From Platynereis dumerilii (Eukaryota > Annelida > Polychaeta > Phyllodocida > Nereididae), in the NCBI GenBank assembly GCA_026936325.1, contig JAPTHN010000008.1, positions 47,471,706 through 47,535,705 on the forward strand: a stretch of 64,000 nucleotides of DNA. Reading direction: 5' to 3'. The translations under genes were made by a program, and so were the position numbers. Position 1 is the first letter of the stretch; every line of letters begins with the position of its first letter. The notes under the pieces are model-generated. The model had not been told where the DNA came from. It was given only the letters and a program-made list of their open reading frames with translations, and made no database searches. Below are positions 1-11,216 of the stretch, in pieces.

Positions 1-394
1 AAAACAAAACACACATCAATTCCACATTGTGCTTCATTTAGTTCTACAGGTGAAGACCACCGTAAAGTGTACATTTCAAAGAGCCACCTCCCTTTGATCT
101 TACAGGTGTGGTCAGCTTTCATCTACTTAATCATGTCTGAATTACCTGGATTCTGCAAATTGCATTGGTATACAGCAGCATTGGATAATCTGCACCAAAA
201 GTAAGCACCATGCTGTAATTCAAGTTCTGTGCACAATATAGAGACATGTACTGTAAATTGGTCATTGATTTGAATTTGAAAGGATAATTATTAGATTTTT
301 AGCATCATTGATTGGTTTCAGAAACTGCGAGGTCGATATTATTTTAAACAATATATCATGTTTATTCGTTCATTGATTTAGTTTATTTCCTACT
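1..394. other. Non-coding, no feature seen
   Basis: AT-rich sequence with no convincing reading frame, repeat or RNA signal. Confidence 0.5.
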
Positions 395-511
395 TTCCTT
401 CCTTCGTTCTTTCCTATTTCCTTCCTTCTTTCCTACTTTCCTTCCTTATTTCCTTCCTTCTTTCTTTTCTACTTTCCTTCCTTCTTTTCTTCCTTCTTTC
501 CTTCTAAACCA
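395..511 (+). repeat. Pyrimidine tract of TTCC/TTTCC units
   Basis: An imperfect run of CCTT, TTCC and TTTCC words makes a strongly pyrimidine-only plus strand. It is a decayed microsatellite, with no coding meaning. Confidence 0.85.
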
Positions 512-862
512 TATATATACTTCTTTCTTTAGACACGAACCAACATGGCTATTCTTTTGTTTGTGCCTATTTTCACACTGGTCATCACAGAGTTACTTAG
601 GGTGGCTTGACACTGCCTGCTAATTCCCCTGCATAGATATGGCCTCCCCTGAAATGCTCTGACCAGCTCTGTCTGTCCACTGTCAGTCCTTTCTTTTGGA
701 CATGTAAACTCGCGACTTGTTGTAAATGTTTTAGTTAACATATTGATATTGGGAAACAAAGAAGCAAGGATGCAAACAAGAAAGCAAGGAAGAAGGAAGT
801 AAACAAAAAAAGGACAGAATCAAGCAAGCAAGCATGTAGTAAGTAAGCTAGAGAACACGATG

Positions 863-966
<104 letters not shown>

Positions 967-1902
967 ATCGGATAGATGCAATACATGGATGACTCACATT
1001 AGTCCACCTATTTTATAACAAAGTTCTTTGAACTTTTTTTTCAATCATGAATAAATATAATTTCAGGAAAAAAGTTGTAATGCAAAAATCAAATAATATA
1101 TTCAAAGGAAATTGAGCCTTTCAAAGCCATTATTGATAGTTCAGGTTTTGCCGAGTAATTTATATCTGTAGGACCTTTTGTTGAAAAGTGCTTTATGTTT
1201 TTTAGGCGTCTGGCACAGTTTGACTTGAAGAGAAAGATATTTGAATGCAGAAGAGAAATAAATATAAAAACTATTAAAAATCCTCACAGTTTTTATTATT
1301 TCACAATTTCTTTCAACTTGAACAATGTTCTCACTTTTGACTTATATCCTGTCCTTTTGACAAAGAAGGAAATTTAAAACCATTTGCTTTTTTTGTCATG
1401 AATACAATTAAATATTTTTTGCAAAGTCTTTACAACTTTTTCGTGATTTTTTTCACTGCTTGAGTAAAATACAACTACAGACTGTCAAAAGCTTTTTCAA
1501 AATCAAAAATGACAATACATAAAGCAGACAAAATATAATACCCACTATGAGGTTTCACTGTTTGATTTATTCAGGTGTCTCTCTTCCAACAATGACTTTA
1601 TTCTAATCTTTCTCAAAAGAAATGAATAAATGGTGGAATATGATCGTATAATTACTTCAAATTCTCAAATTCTCTCTTTCATAATTCGAAAGTGTGTGTA
1701 ATTTCTCAAGAAAGTAATACATTATGACAATTTATCATAATAATTGTAGTCCCAGCAATTTAACAACTTGCAGCAAAATGAAAGAAGGAGCAAAAAGAGG
1801 GGAGAGATGAACAATGGAAGAGTGAAAGAATGGAACTACAACAGAAAATGAAGGAAGGAAGTCTGCAGAGTTAGGAGGGAAAGAACACAGGAAGGAAGAA
1901 GG
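967..1902. other. Non-coding, AT-rich
   Basis: Nothing recognised. The only open frames are short (60 codons or fewer), of low complexity and without family motifs. The stretch ends in a purine-rich run just before the MITE at 1905. Confidence 0.5.
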
Positions 1903-1904
1903 TA

Positions 1905-2392
1905 CAGTTGTGCTTGAAAATTAGTGAACCCATAGAGATTTACCATTGAAGACAATGATAAAGTTGTCTCACCGTACTGGCCATAACATAAATTATATTG
2001 CACGAATCATTGAACCAATGACTGTATCATACCATTGAGGTTTCCCACTACATATACCAGCCTGGCCATTGGATTTGTATCAGGAGCCTTTGCGCTAGAT
2101 AGGGGTTATAATTGTGCAAAAGTAAGTACACCCTCTGCTCCTATCTTTTAACATTATGCTTAGGGTGCACTTACTTTTGCACAATTATAACCCCTATCTA
2201 GCGAAAAGACCCCTGATACAAATCCAATGGCCAGGCTGGTATTATGTAGTGGGAAACCTCAACGGTATAATAGAGTCATTGGTTCAATGATTCGTGCAAT
2301 ATCATTTATGTTATGGCCAGAACGGAGAGTCAACTTTATCATTGTCTTCAATGGTAAATCTCTATGGGTTCACTAATTTTCAAGCACAACTG
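1905..2392. mobile_element. Palindromic Tc1/mariner-like MITE (488 bp) with TA target duplication
   Basis: The two halves are near-perfect inverted copies around a centre near 2148. The left end reads CAGTTGTGCTTGAAAATTAG and the right end is its reverse complement. TA dinucleotides flank both ends (1903-1904 and 2393-2394). Tc1/mariner elements duplicate TA, and termini of the CAGTTGTGCTT type are common among fish and invertebrate Tc1 relatives, which supports that superfamily. It has no transposase frame, so it is non-autonomous. The arms differ at only a few positions, suggesting a fairly recent insertion or gene conversion between arms. The extruded form would be a cruciform of about 240 bp per arm. 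Confidence 0.88.
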
Positions 2393-2394
2393 TA

Positions 2395-2475
2395 TTGAAC
2401 CTTTTCAATTCAGTTGAACCCTAAACAAAATTTGGAACATTTGTTTTGGCAGTGGTTCTTTATTTCTAACACCAA
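2395..2475 (+). repeat. Interspersed repeat fragment shared with 55914-55990
   Basis: The sequence starting TTGAACCTTTTCAATTC followed by GTTGAACC recurs at about 55917-55990 with few changes. The MITE at 1905 ends exactly at its left edge, so the MITE probably inserted into or beside an older copy of this repeat. Confidence 0.6.
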
Positions 2476-2479
2476 GAAA

Positions 2480-2830
2480 GAAGGTACTTGGAGGAAGGCA
2501 AGAAGGTTGAAAGGAAAGGATGTAGTCAGGAAAGAAGGTTGGAAGGAAAGGAAGGAAGGAAAGAAGGTAGGGAGGAAAGAAGAAACAAAAGAAGGCTCGG
2601 TTAAGGATGCAGGAGGACGGAAAGTTGGAAGCAAGGAGAAGGAGTGAAGGATGGAAGGAAGGAAGAAATGAAGCAAAGAAGGAAAGAAAGGCAAGCAGCA
2701 AGCAAGCATGCAACCAAGGAAGGATGCAACAAACAACCAAGAAAGCAAGGAAGAAAAGGAAGCATGCAAGGAAGAGAGATGGATGGAAAGAATGAGAAGA
2801 AACAAATACAAGAAAGAAGAAAACACACAG
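2480..2830 (+). repeat. Purine-rich GGAAG/GAAAG tract
   Basis: About 350 bp of almost pure purine with AAGGAAGG words. Overlapping open frames on both strands (60-177 codons, Lys/Glu/Arg-rich or Phe/Leu/Ser-rich) come from its composition. Confidence 0.85.
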
Positions 2831-3485
2831 AAAGAAGAACAGTTCCAAATATAATACAACGAAGAGACATAGCAACTGAGAGTAAAGAAAGATGTAAACT
2901 AACAAGTAAAGAAAAACAACAAAGAAACAATTGCACAAACAAACAACAAATCCATAAACAAATCAAAGATCTGGAGCTATTGAACCATTTGGCATATAAC
3001 CAAATGGAGCATACAAACCCACTTTTACTACAAATGGTTCAGAGGAGGGACAGACAGATAAAAGAAGAACAACTTAGACCAAGAAAGCCAGTCAAAGAAA
3101 AGGATTTTTTTATATGAAAAGAAAATATCACAAAAAGACATCTTTTGTACAAAAATCATTGTCCGAAACTTTCAGATCTCTCTGCCTCTAGTCACACAAA
3201 AGTTCCTGATTCCTAAAAGTGCATAAATGTGCATAACTGCAGAAAATGTCCTCCAGAAATTATACCACATAAAAACATGCCAACTTCAGTAGAACTGTCT
3301 TTTAACGATAAAACACAAGAACACAAGTGGGTTCTAACAATGGTAGATGCAAGAGTTGTCACAACAAAAATGACAATTTAATGTCATAATTCTGCAGTTA
3401 TTGCATATCCTCAGAAGTATTCTTTTGTAGGGATTTCTGCAGCTTTAGATGTACTCAGTAAAAGATGAATACATAGATAGTAAGA
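2831..3485. other. Non-coding, no gene seen
   Basis: AT-rich. A small imperfect palindrome built on CCATTTGG/CCAAATGG lies near 2986-3006. No protein family is recognisable. Confidence 0.45.
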
Positions 3486-3488
3486 TAT

Positions 3489-3803
3489 GGTAAGTGCAGC
3501 CCTCTAAGCCAATTTCTGGGCACTCACGAGGGTTGATTGATGAGATGGGGAAAGACAGAGCAGGAGTCCTCGACATGTTATACATTCACACCATGTGAGA
3601 GATTTTTTTACTGGCCCAGCATAGACACTGATTCAGGAGGCACCAATTTAATGTCTCATCTGAACGACATCCAGCTGGGACTTTGCTCATGAAGGTCTAC
3701 CGCAAATTTTGGGTTCCCCACTGGGGTTCGAGTTCGAACCTGCAGGCGAATACGTTCATCAGAGTAGACGGGAACCATGTATAACCACTCAGCCACCAAG
3801 CTG
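3489..3803 (-). mobile_element. SINE-B, full-length tRNA-derived SINE
   Basis: On the minus strand the copy starts at 3803 with a tRNA-like head: an A-box-like TGGCTGAGTGG, then a B box GGTTCGAACTC (its complement is at 3730-3740). A tRNA-unrelated body follows, with an ACATCCAGCTGG-type motif near 3665, and the 3' end at 3489 reads AGGGCTGCACTTACCATATC. Body copies recur at 5205-5437, 6843-6940 and 62731-62940. This is the only copy with the head. RNA polymerase III promoters inside a tRNA-like 5' end are the hallmark of SINEs. SINE-B is a working name. Confidence 0.85.
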
Positions 3804-3809
3804 TGTAAA

Positions 3810-5200
3810 ACATACAAATATATATAGAAACTGGTAAACTTGTAGATAGAAAACATAGGTCTAAGACTTTTTGCAGTTTTTCAGCCTCTTTTTCCCCTTT
3901 TTTTCTTCAGACATGCTGTTACAGGACATTATGGAGGTGACCTGCTTCTTACTAATGTCTTAGACAGAATGACAGATCTATCTGTATTCAAGCAAAGGTC
4001 CTCAAGCAGTCAGCCATGTATCCTTCATGCTTTTATATTGTAAGGTATCTTTTGAAGTCATAAGTGGTTTGTGCCAAAACAAGGCATCTCAACAAGAAAA
4101 GGACTTCTTGGTGTAAGAACGAGGTAACTCCAGCGTCACATCTCAACTTCTCAAGGGTGGCAATGTACTGTGCATGACCAATGAGCTTGATTTATTATTA
4201 CTACAAAGGCCTACGAGTCCATAATGTTACAACTGGAGTTTGCATGTCATGACATGCAGGTCAATGGGAAATGTTGCAATCGCCATCTTACATGATCTTA
4301 GTTAAATGGATTACACTTTAAAACATATATATATAGCTCATCCAAAGCCCTGATTGGTTTTTTGTCACTTGACCTCCATATCAGTCCATTTATAGGGTTT
4401 TTTGAAATACCACCAGCAGCATTATCATGAATACAACGGGTACTTAGGAAAACCCATTTTCTACGCAAAAGGCCCTTACATATTAAAAAAAAACAAAAAA
4501 ACAATTTGGTTCCAAATGGTTTAGAGTGTGTTGAAGCAATCTGGATATTGGTTAATTTTTTTGCTTTCATATATCCTGTGATAAAATTTGGGTCATGCAG
4601 ATTATACCTATGTGCAGATAGACCTTGAACATTTTCCTTTTTCCACTTAATTGACTTTTACATTTCTTGTATTAAATAATTTTGTCTCATCTCGTCTCCT
4701 CTCACTCATCTCCTCTTAATATCTCCTCTATACTGAAGAGACAATATTTTTTTCCATGAAATGTAACATGTATAGAATAAACTGCAATTACAAAATAGTG
4801 GGTACCTGCCTATCGCATTGCAATACATACATTCTATACATCAGAGGCCTACATGCAATACCTGCGTACACCACATAACCAAATTTGCCACACATCTAAA
4901 CACACTAAGCAGCATTTGAAATAAGACCCTCTGGTTCCCAGCACATTTGATTAAGTGCCATTTCTCCCAATAGGATAGCTGTAAGCCCCATACAATAGGC
5001 TGTATGTCCTATCATATGATAGCTAAATATGTGCTAGATTAGACAGGTTCTGTATGAGTATGTGTGTGTGTAATATTTTGGAGTATTTCTAGAGTAAGTA
5101 TGATTTGGTATGGCATATCATAGATAAATCTACATTTGTGTGACGCAAAGCGAAGACTGGACAAATCTGTGTACGAACTCTGATTGGGGAACCTGAAAAT
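3810..5200. other. Non-coding, no gene seen
   Basis: AT-rich, with short frames lacking motifs. A small CTCATCTC/CTCCTC pyrimidine run lies near 4685-4735. Confidence 0.45.
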
Positions 5201-5204
5201 TTTC

Positions 5205-5437
5205 AGCGGACCTTCATGAGCAAAATCCCAGCTGGAAGTTGTTCGTTCGGATCGATTGAAGAAACGTTAAATTGGTTGCCTCTTGTATCAGGGTCTGTGC
5301 TTGACAAGAAAAAGATCCCTCACATGGGACAAATGTGTAATTTACGTTGAGGACTCCAGCTCTCTCTGTCATTTCATCTCGATTACCTTGTGAGAGGCCC
5401 AGATTTGGGCTTAGAGGGCTACACTTCTCTATCCATC
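5205..5437 (+). mobile_element. SINE-B copy, 5'-truncated, plus orientation
   Basis: It aligns with the complement of 3489-3690: the TCATGAGCAAAATCCCAGCTGG region, the GAGGACTCCAGCTCTCTCTG region and the 3' end TTAGAGGGCTACACTT. The tRNA-like head is missing. Its 3' tail runs straight into TATCCATCTA, then a MITE (5440-5907), then a TATC array, so the array is this SINE's own tail split by the MITE. Confidence 0.8.
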
Positions 5438-5439
5438 TA

Positions 5440-5907
5440 CCGTATATACTCGTATATAAGTCGCCCCCACGTATAAGACGCACCCCATTCTCAGACCCAA
5501 AAACCTGTGAAACCTGTGTATAAGTCGCATTTGATTTCACTGGCACCGAAGCAATAAGTGGCGGATGGATGAATGCTTTATTTCCAACATATTCAGTGCT
5601 TATTTCAGGAAATTAACCATGTATGTCAGCTCAAATAGCAAGAAATCATCTCGAATCCACTTTATTTACGTCTATGCGACGCCATGATGGCTTTCTTGTT
5701 CACGTCTTCTCTCGCTCGAGATCTCACAAGACAAGAATTTGACGGTGCGTGTTTCAAAACGGCGGGCGAGAGCGACGAAAATTCAGAATTTTGCGATTTT
5801 TACTGGAAAACTTTTATAATTTAGTATATTCCACGTATAAGACGCACCCCTTCTGTAGGCCAAAATTCTGGGTATCAAAAGTGCGTCTTATACGCGAGTA
5901 TATACGG
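5440..5907. mobile_element. TA-flanked MITE nested in a SINE tail (468 bp)
   Basis: Left terminus CCGTATATACTCG and right terminus CGAGTATATACGG are inverted copies. A sub-terminal motif CGTATAAGACGCAC occurs two or more times on both sides. TA at 5438-5439 and at 5908-5909 looks like the target duplication, with the host sequence being the TATCTATC tail of the SINE. The middle contains no transposase. The superfamily is uncertain; a TA duplication fits Tc1/mariner-type chemistry but these termini are not typical of it. Confidence 0.8.
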
Positions 5908-5909
5908 TA

Positions 5910-5955
5910 TCTATCTGTCTACATATCTATCCATCTATCAATCCATCTATCTACA

Positions 5956-6001
<46 letters not shown>

Positions 6002-6035
6002 CCTACCTACCTATCTATCTGTCCATCTATCTATC
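5910..6035 (+). repeat. (TATC)n microsatellite, SINE-B tail
   Basis: An imperfect then perfect TATC array with some TACC and TGTC units. It resumes directly after the MITE and continues the 3' tail of the SINE at 5205-5437. Confidence 0.9.
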
Positions 6036-6842
6036 AAATAGGCCTACCTATCATAAAACTAGTATCTCCTTTTTCAGTACCATCCCAAATGAAACACAGT
6101 GTGCATTTGCCACACACATTTTCATCACATCCCACACGCACGATATGTACTGAGAAACTTCATACAATATCCCAAGAAAGAGCAAAATAAAAAGAAAGTA
6201 GTCCATATTTCTTTCTTAACCAGACAGTTATTATAATGTCTAAAGCAGCGTTTCATTATTCAACATTTTCTTTGAAAGCTTTCATAATACACCATTTATT
6301 GTACGTTTTCTTTATATATTTTCTTTACAAACATTGGGTGTCTTTTGTATGAGTTTCTTACTCATACCATATTATAATGGAAATGTATGAAACATGTTAA
6401 GACTTGAAAATGTTTTAGAGAAATGACTGACAGGTCTGGAACTACACCATCATACAGCCAGACACGACTGTCTTTCTTCTTGCTTGTCCTTTCTTCTTTT
6501 TTCATAAATTTATTTCTATTTCAACCTATTTTTTATTATTTTATTTTTCATATATTTCTTATTTTACTCTTTCTATTTACCCTGCTTGTGTCACATGAAT
6601 ACAGGTTACCCAGCTTTTACCCCAACAATAGGGCCAGTGTCGCGCCCCAGTTCCCCTCCAAGGGTGAAATTGGAAATGCTGAGAGGTGTCGCACCCAAGG
6701 TTTAATCTATTAAATTCTATGGCCATGTAGATGATACACCCTTATCCAGTATACTGCATGTACGACCGTGAAAATGTATTACTATGAATCATTTGCCAAA
6801 TTTCATATAGGAAAAGTATTGTTTCCCTTTCTTGGCAAAAGA
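6036..6842. other. Non-coding, no gene seen
   Basis: AT-rich, with a T-rich stretch at 6465-6590. A frame of 96 codons there is hydrophobic from its T content and has no motif. Confidence 0.45.
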
Positions 6843-6940
6843 TCTGTTGAGGACTCCTGCTCTCTCTTCATCTCATCAATCAACCCTTAGGAGCACCAAG
6901 AACTGGGCTCAGAGGGCTGCACTTGCCACATCTTTTTTAC
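6843..6940 (+). mobile_element. SINE-B 3' fragment
   Basis: It matches the last 100 bp or so of SINE-B: TTGAGGACTCCTGCTCTCTC, then AACTGGGCTCAGAGGGCTGC ending CACTTGCCACATC. The tail is decayed to a T run and CCATCTGTATGTC instead of a clean TATC array. Confidence 0.75.
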
Positions 6941-7428
6941 CATATATGTGTACCCATCTGTATGTCAGTACGACCAAAAGGCAATCGTCATATCCACAAT
7001 GCAATCAACACGACCAAAACCACAGTGTACTACAGAGCTCTATACAGTAACTCTAACTCAATGTGAACAAGAAACACCTTTAACTTTTTGTCCAAACTGC
7101 TTATCTCATCACAGGCAACTCTAATCACAGTTTAGTATGAGTACAAAAAGCCAATATATTTGTTGGCAGCCTTGATAAAAGTATGGAGTTACAAGTGCTT
7201 TGCAATAAGCATTGATAAGGTAATTGTAGTTCTAAAGTGTCCAGGAAACTCAACTTACCTTCGAGTTGTTGTAACAAATTGATAAATTATTGAGAGAGAA
7301 AAATGCTAAGAAATAAAGCCACAGAAAGGAGATAATTAAACATTGTCTGGCCTTGAAAACGAAGATTGTGGCTTGTAACGTTTATTGCTGAGGTGTGATA
7401 TCTGTTTGTTTAATTGCTGTTTTTTGAA
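6941..7428. other. Non-coding, no gene seen
   Basis: No repeat or coding signal recognised. Confidence 0.4.
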
Positions 7429-7600
7429 GGTAGGAAGGAAGAAGGAAGTAGGCCTAAGGGAGGAAGGGAGGAAGTAGGAAAGGAAGGAAGAAGGAAAGGA
7501 AGAAAGGACGAAAGGAAGAAAGGAAGAAAGGAAGAAAGGAAGGAAAGAAGGTAGGAAGGAAAGAAGGTAGGAAGGAAGGAAGCATGGAAGGAAGGAAGTT

Positions 7601-7668
<68 letters not shown>

Positions 7669-7669
7669 T

Positions 7670-7708
<39 letters not shown>
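7429..7708 (+). repeat. Compound GGAAG tract plus (GATA)n array
   Basis: About 170 bp of GGAAG/GAAAG purine repeats switch at 7601 to a GATA array of about 27 units with one ATAT interruption. The same pairing of a purine tract with GATA is seen at 9592-9893. Confidence 0.93.
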
Positions 7709-7709
<1 letters not shown>

Positions 7710-8561
7710 GGGAGTCTTTTTGCATGATTGTGAATAGACCAGAGGTGCATTATATAGCACGAAGACTGACCTCTTCAAATAACATGAAAATATATTCATA
7801 TCCCTTCATGATGCTAAACACACTGTGGTATTAATATCACATATTAATTATAACCTACATCTATATCCAGCATACAATTTTTTAAAATACAGATTTATTG
7901 GAGTTGATATATTCAGTTCTCTTGTAATATTACACCTTTGATCAGGCCATATAACTAAGTTCAAAATGGACCATAAAGTTGGACAATGCACTGAGGATGG
8001 CTATAAAATCGTGAAAAGTTATTGGACAGAAATTTTAAGAGTACATTTCAGGTATTATGTCTTTATATTTGCATGTTTTCTTTGTGAAGTTTCTGCAAAT
8101 ACACAGAGCCCTTTATTCAAATTACAGGTGAATTTAAAAGGACCTTAAAATCATGAGAACATCTCAAGAAAAAGGATTTAAAATATTCAGCACATAGGCT
8201 TAATGTTTCTTGCTAGGTCAGGCCTCTCCATGGCTGAGAAATCATTATACAACTGCAGCAAAAAATATACAGAAGTAAAAATGGTTTTAGTCCAACTTTA
8301 AATAAAGACTAGTTGCCTCACAGGGTGAGTTTATGCATTTGTCTATCTGTGTGGTCTGTCTGTGTATTCCTATATTATCTTTCTGTACCTATGAATATGT
8401 ATATATATATGCCCCAAAGTCATCAATGATTCCACTCATCTTTATCTCATCTTGTGTCCAGGTAAATAATTAAGTAACATTAATTCATCTGGCACTAATC
8501 ATCCTAAGGTTTTTTTTTTGAAAATCTGTATTATTTGTAATGAAAACTTGTTTTCACGAAT

Positions 8562-8593
<32 letters not shown>

Positions 8594-9590
8594 GCATGTA
8601 TGGGGTTAGCAAGGTATATACTTTATAATTATATATATATATTATGACTTTATGAGATTTTGCATGCATGATTTTAGGAGATTTTGTAACATTTGTTTGT
8701 CTGTCTGGTTGTCTAGCTGTCTAGCTATCTGTATGTCTACCTTCATAATATCTATCTAACTATCTATTTAGCTGTTTAGCTGTCTGTTCATCTATCTGTC
8801 TATCTTTCCTTCAACAGCAGATCACATTACATGACAGCTACATAACACTACAACATAACAATGTCATTATGATCTTTATTACATAACAATAACACTAAAG
8901 GACCAGTTATATGGGTCAATGGTTATTAACTATCATATATGCTGACAGCACTAAATGACCTTAAAGTGCACTGAATGACCAAGACATTTATGAATAGCCA
9001 TATGTTTGCTAAACATACACGATGCATGATCCAAGTTACTTAAATGGACCTTTTTCATGCTGAAGTTCAGTTAGGCAAACGTATTGGCATGAAATTGTAC
9101 AATAATGCATGGGATATGATATATCACAAAATGTACATGGCAGCATATAATTATTCTCTGAAGCACTCCGGAAAAAGTATACATGTATACACACTAAAAA
9201 TGTTAAAATTATTTGCGTTATTTGATCAAAATTTTTGTGATAATAGAAATACCCATAGATATGGATATGTACTGGTGTAGTGAAAGTCAAAATCAAGAAA
9301 AAATGTCAAACGACAATTTAGCATGTTAACCAATCGTTTTTCAGCAAATCACTCAAGTTTATCACATTATCAGTATCAAGGCACCAAAAAAGTTGCCGAA
9401 AAGTTACCTTGCAAGAAGGTTTATAATAGTGGTGTAAACATTCAGATAACTACAGATCTCTGTTTATTCCGAGTCCCTTAGACTAAACATTTCCAAAAAA
9501 TGCTATAGGCCTATCTAGATTAAATGGAATGACGTCGGAGAACGTTAAATAATCAAGAAAAAGTATAGGAGCAATAACGGAAAGAGGGAG
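7709..9590. other. Non-coding; A run and decayed TCTG/TAGC repeats
   Basis: No gene recognised. A run of about 30 A lies at 8560-8588. A decayed array of CTGTCTATCTAGCTG-type words lies at 8696-8812. A small TATA-type dinucleotide run lies near 8626-8643. Confidence 0.5.
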
Positions 9591-9591
9591 A

Positions 9592-9750
9592 AAGAAGGCA
9601 GAGAAGGAAGGGAAGGAAGAGAAGGAAGAGAAGGAAGAGAAGGAAGAGAAGGAAGAGAAGGAAGAGAAGGAAGAGAAGGAAGAGAAGGAAGAGAAGGAAG
9701 AGAAGGAAGAGAAGAAGGTAGAAAAGGAAGAAGGAAGGAAGGGGAGAAAA
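9592..9750 (+). repeat. 9-bp purine minisatellite (GAAGAGAAG)n
   Basis: A regular 9-bp period, GAAGAGAAG, repeats about a dozen times between 9605 and 9715 and then loosens into GGAAGG words. Pure purine on the plus strand. Confidence 0.9.
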
Positions 9751-9807
9751 AGAAAGAAGAAAAGACAGTGGAAATGGATAGAGAAAGAAAACTGGAAAAA
9801 GAAAGCC

Positions 9808-9893
<86 letters not shown>
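9808..9893 (+). repeat. (GATA)n microsatellite, about 21 units
   Basis: A perfect GATA array flanked by GAGGTAGAGAGGTAGAGAGG on the right. Confidence 0.97.
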
Positions 9894-9894
<1 letters not shown>

Positions 9895-10732
9895 TGAGGT
9901 AGAGAGGTAGAGAGGCGGTGAAGCCTTTTCCTTTCCATTGTACAAACAGCAGTTAGAACTGTGAATCCGTGTACACTGTACAGGCCTATGCATTGTACAA
10001 GAACAGTTAAAGAACTGTAGTACTGTAAATGAGGTATTAGCCTGGGGTGGCAAATGAAAGCTCCACTGTATGCAAGACCCATGAAACACGACACACGCCA
10101 AAAATACAGTAATTAGTAAAATGCACGCTCTGCTGAATTCTGGTACAAAGTTGGAACTTTTTGCTAACAAAAAAATATCTTTAACAGACTCTTGTGGACG
10201 CTGTGGTTCCTGTTAAACCATAATCATTATTTCTTTGTGAAAAAAAAGTAGGTATTTTTTTACAAACCATGTTGTTATAATGCTGCGAAGCATAAGAGTT
10301 TTCGTGTGGAATATCGGCAGTGGCTTATGTTCTAACACGGCCATTCTATATTTTAACGAAAAATGTAGGCCTTATTGTCAAATCATGACAGATAACTGTT
10401 ATGGACGATTTGAGGTTAACTCTTATCTATTTAGAAAGTGATAATTAAAATTTAGAAAAAGCCCAATATACAACGTCCCCCAAAACTGCCAATTAAGCCG
10501 CATATCAATTCAAATACAAGGTTATTGACCTTCAATATTTACTTCCAGCAAATTTCCCTCTGTAGGCATATTTAAAGGACCCACCGCAGTGTCTACAGAT
10601 ACTTTCTTTACTACCAGTCGTCCCAAAAATGTTTTCTCCCAAAAAGGGAAACTGCACACATGTCAAAACCCTTTTTGAGACTTCTAAATCAGTCAAAATT
10701 ATGCTAATTAAATCTTGGTATTCTAATCAATT
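9894..10732. other. Non-coding, no gene seen
   Basis: Unremarkable AT-rich sequence and the insertion site of the hAT MITE that follows. Confidence 0.45.
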
Positions 10733-10740
10733 CTCTCAAG

Positions 10741-11208
10741 CAGGGCTTTGGAGTCGGAGTCGGAGTCGGGAGTCGGAGTCGTGGAGTCGGAGGTTTTTGG
10801 GTGGAGTCGGAGTCGGAGTCGGAGTCGAACTTTGATTTTCAGGTGGAGTCGGAGTCGGAGTCGGAGTCGAAAATTAAAATGGTGACTCCTGACTCCTAAA
10901 AATAATTAATATAATTTACAAAAACACAGTTTCAAAAATGTGAAATGAACCCCAAAGTTTACATAAAACTTCCTTAGCAAGTATTCATGTACAAAATCCT
11001 ATGAAATCTTTGTAGAATGACTTTTTCTTCTCTGTTAATCATGTAATATTAATGTGCAAAAATGCCGATAAGCGGAGTCGGGAGTCGGAGTCGGAGTCGT
11101 AATTCAGGAGACCCAAGGAGTCGGAGTCGGAGTCGGAGTCGCTTTTCAGAAAGTCAAAGGAGTCGGGAGTCGGAGTCGGTTCAATTATCACCCGACTCCA
11201 AAGCCCTG
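10741..11208. mobile_element. hAT MITE built of GAGTCG repeats, 468 bp, perfect 8-bp TSD
   Basis: Left terminus CAGGGCTTTGGAGTCGG and right terminus CCGACTCCAAAGCCCTG are perfect inverted repeats. The octamer CTCTCAAG lies on both sides (10733-10740 and 11209-11216). An 8-bp duplication with CA-GGG-type termini is diagnostic of hAT. The interior is two blocks of GGAGTCGGAGTCG hexamer repeats (10741-10869 and 11074-11180) around about 200 bp of AT-rich core, with no transposase. Ser/Arg/Glu frames are translation of the hexamer. Repeated sub-terminal hexamers fit the role of transposase binding sites in hAT elements; that role is inference here. Confidence 0.93.
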
Positions 11209-11216
11209 CTCTCAAG

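Noticed and set aside
3730-3740. Functional tRNA genes at 3730, 49508, 52977 and 53749
   Set aside because: B boxes are good, but acceptor and anticodon stems do not form and the sequences continue into SINE bodies.
8560-8588. Poly(A) tail of a processed pseudogene
   Set aside because: The upstream sequence shows no coding similarity and no flanking duplication was seen; treated as an A run.
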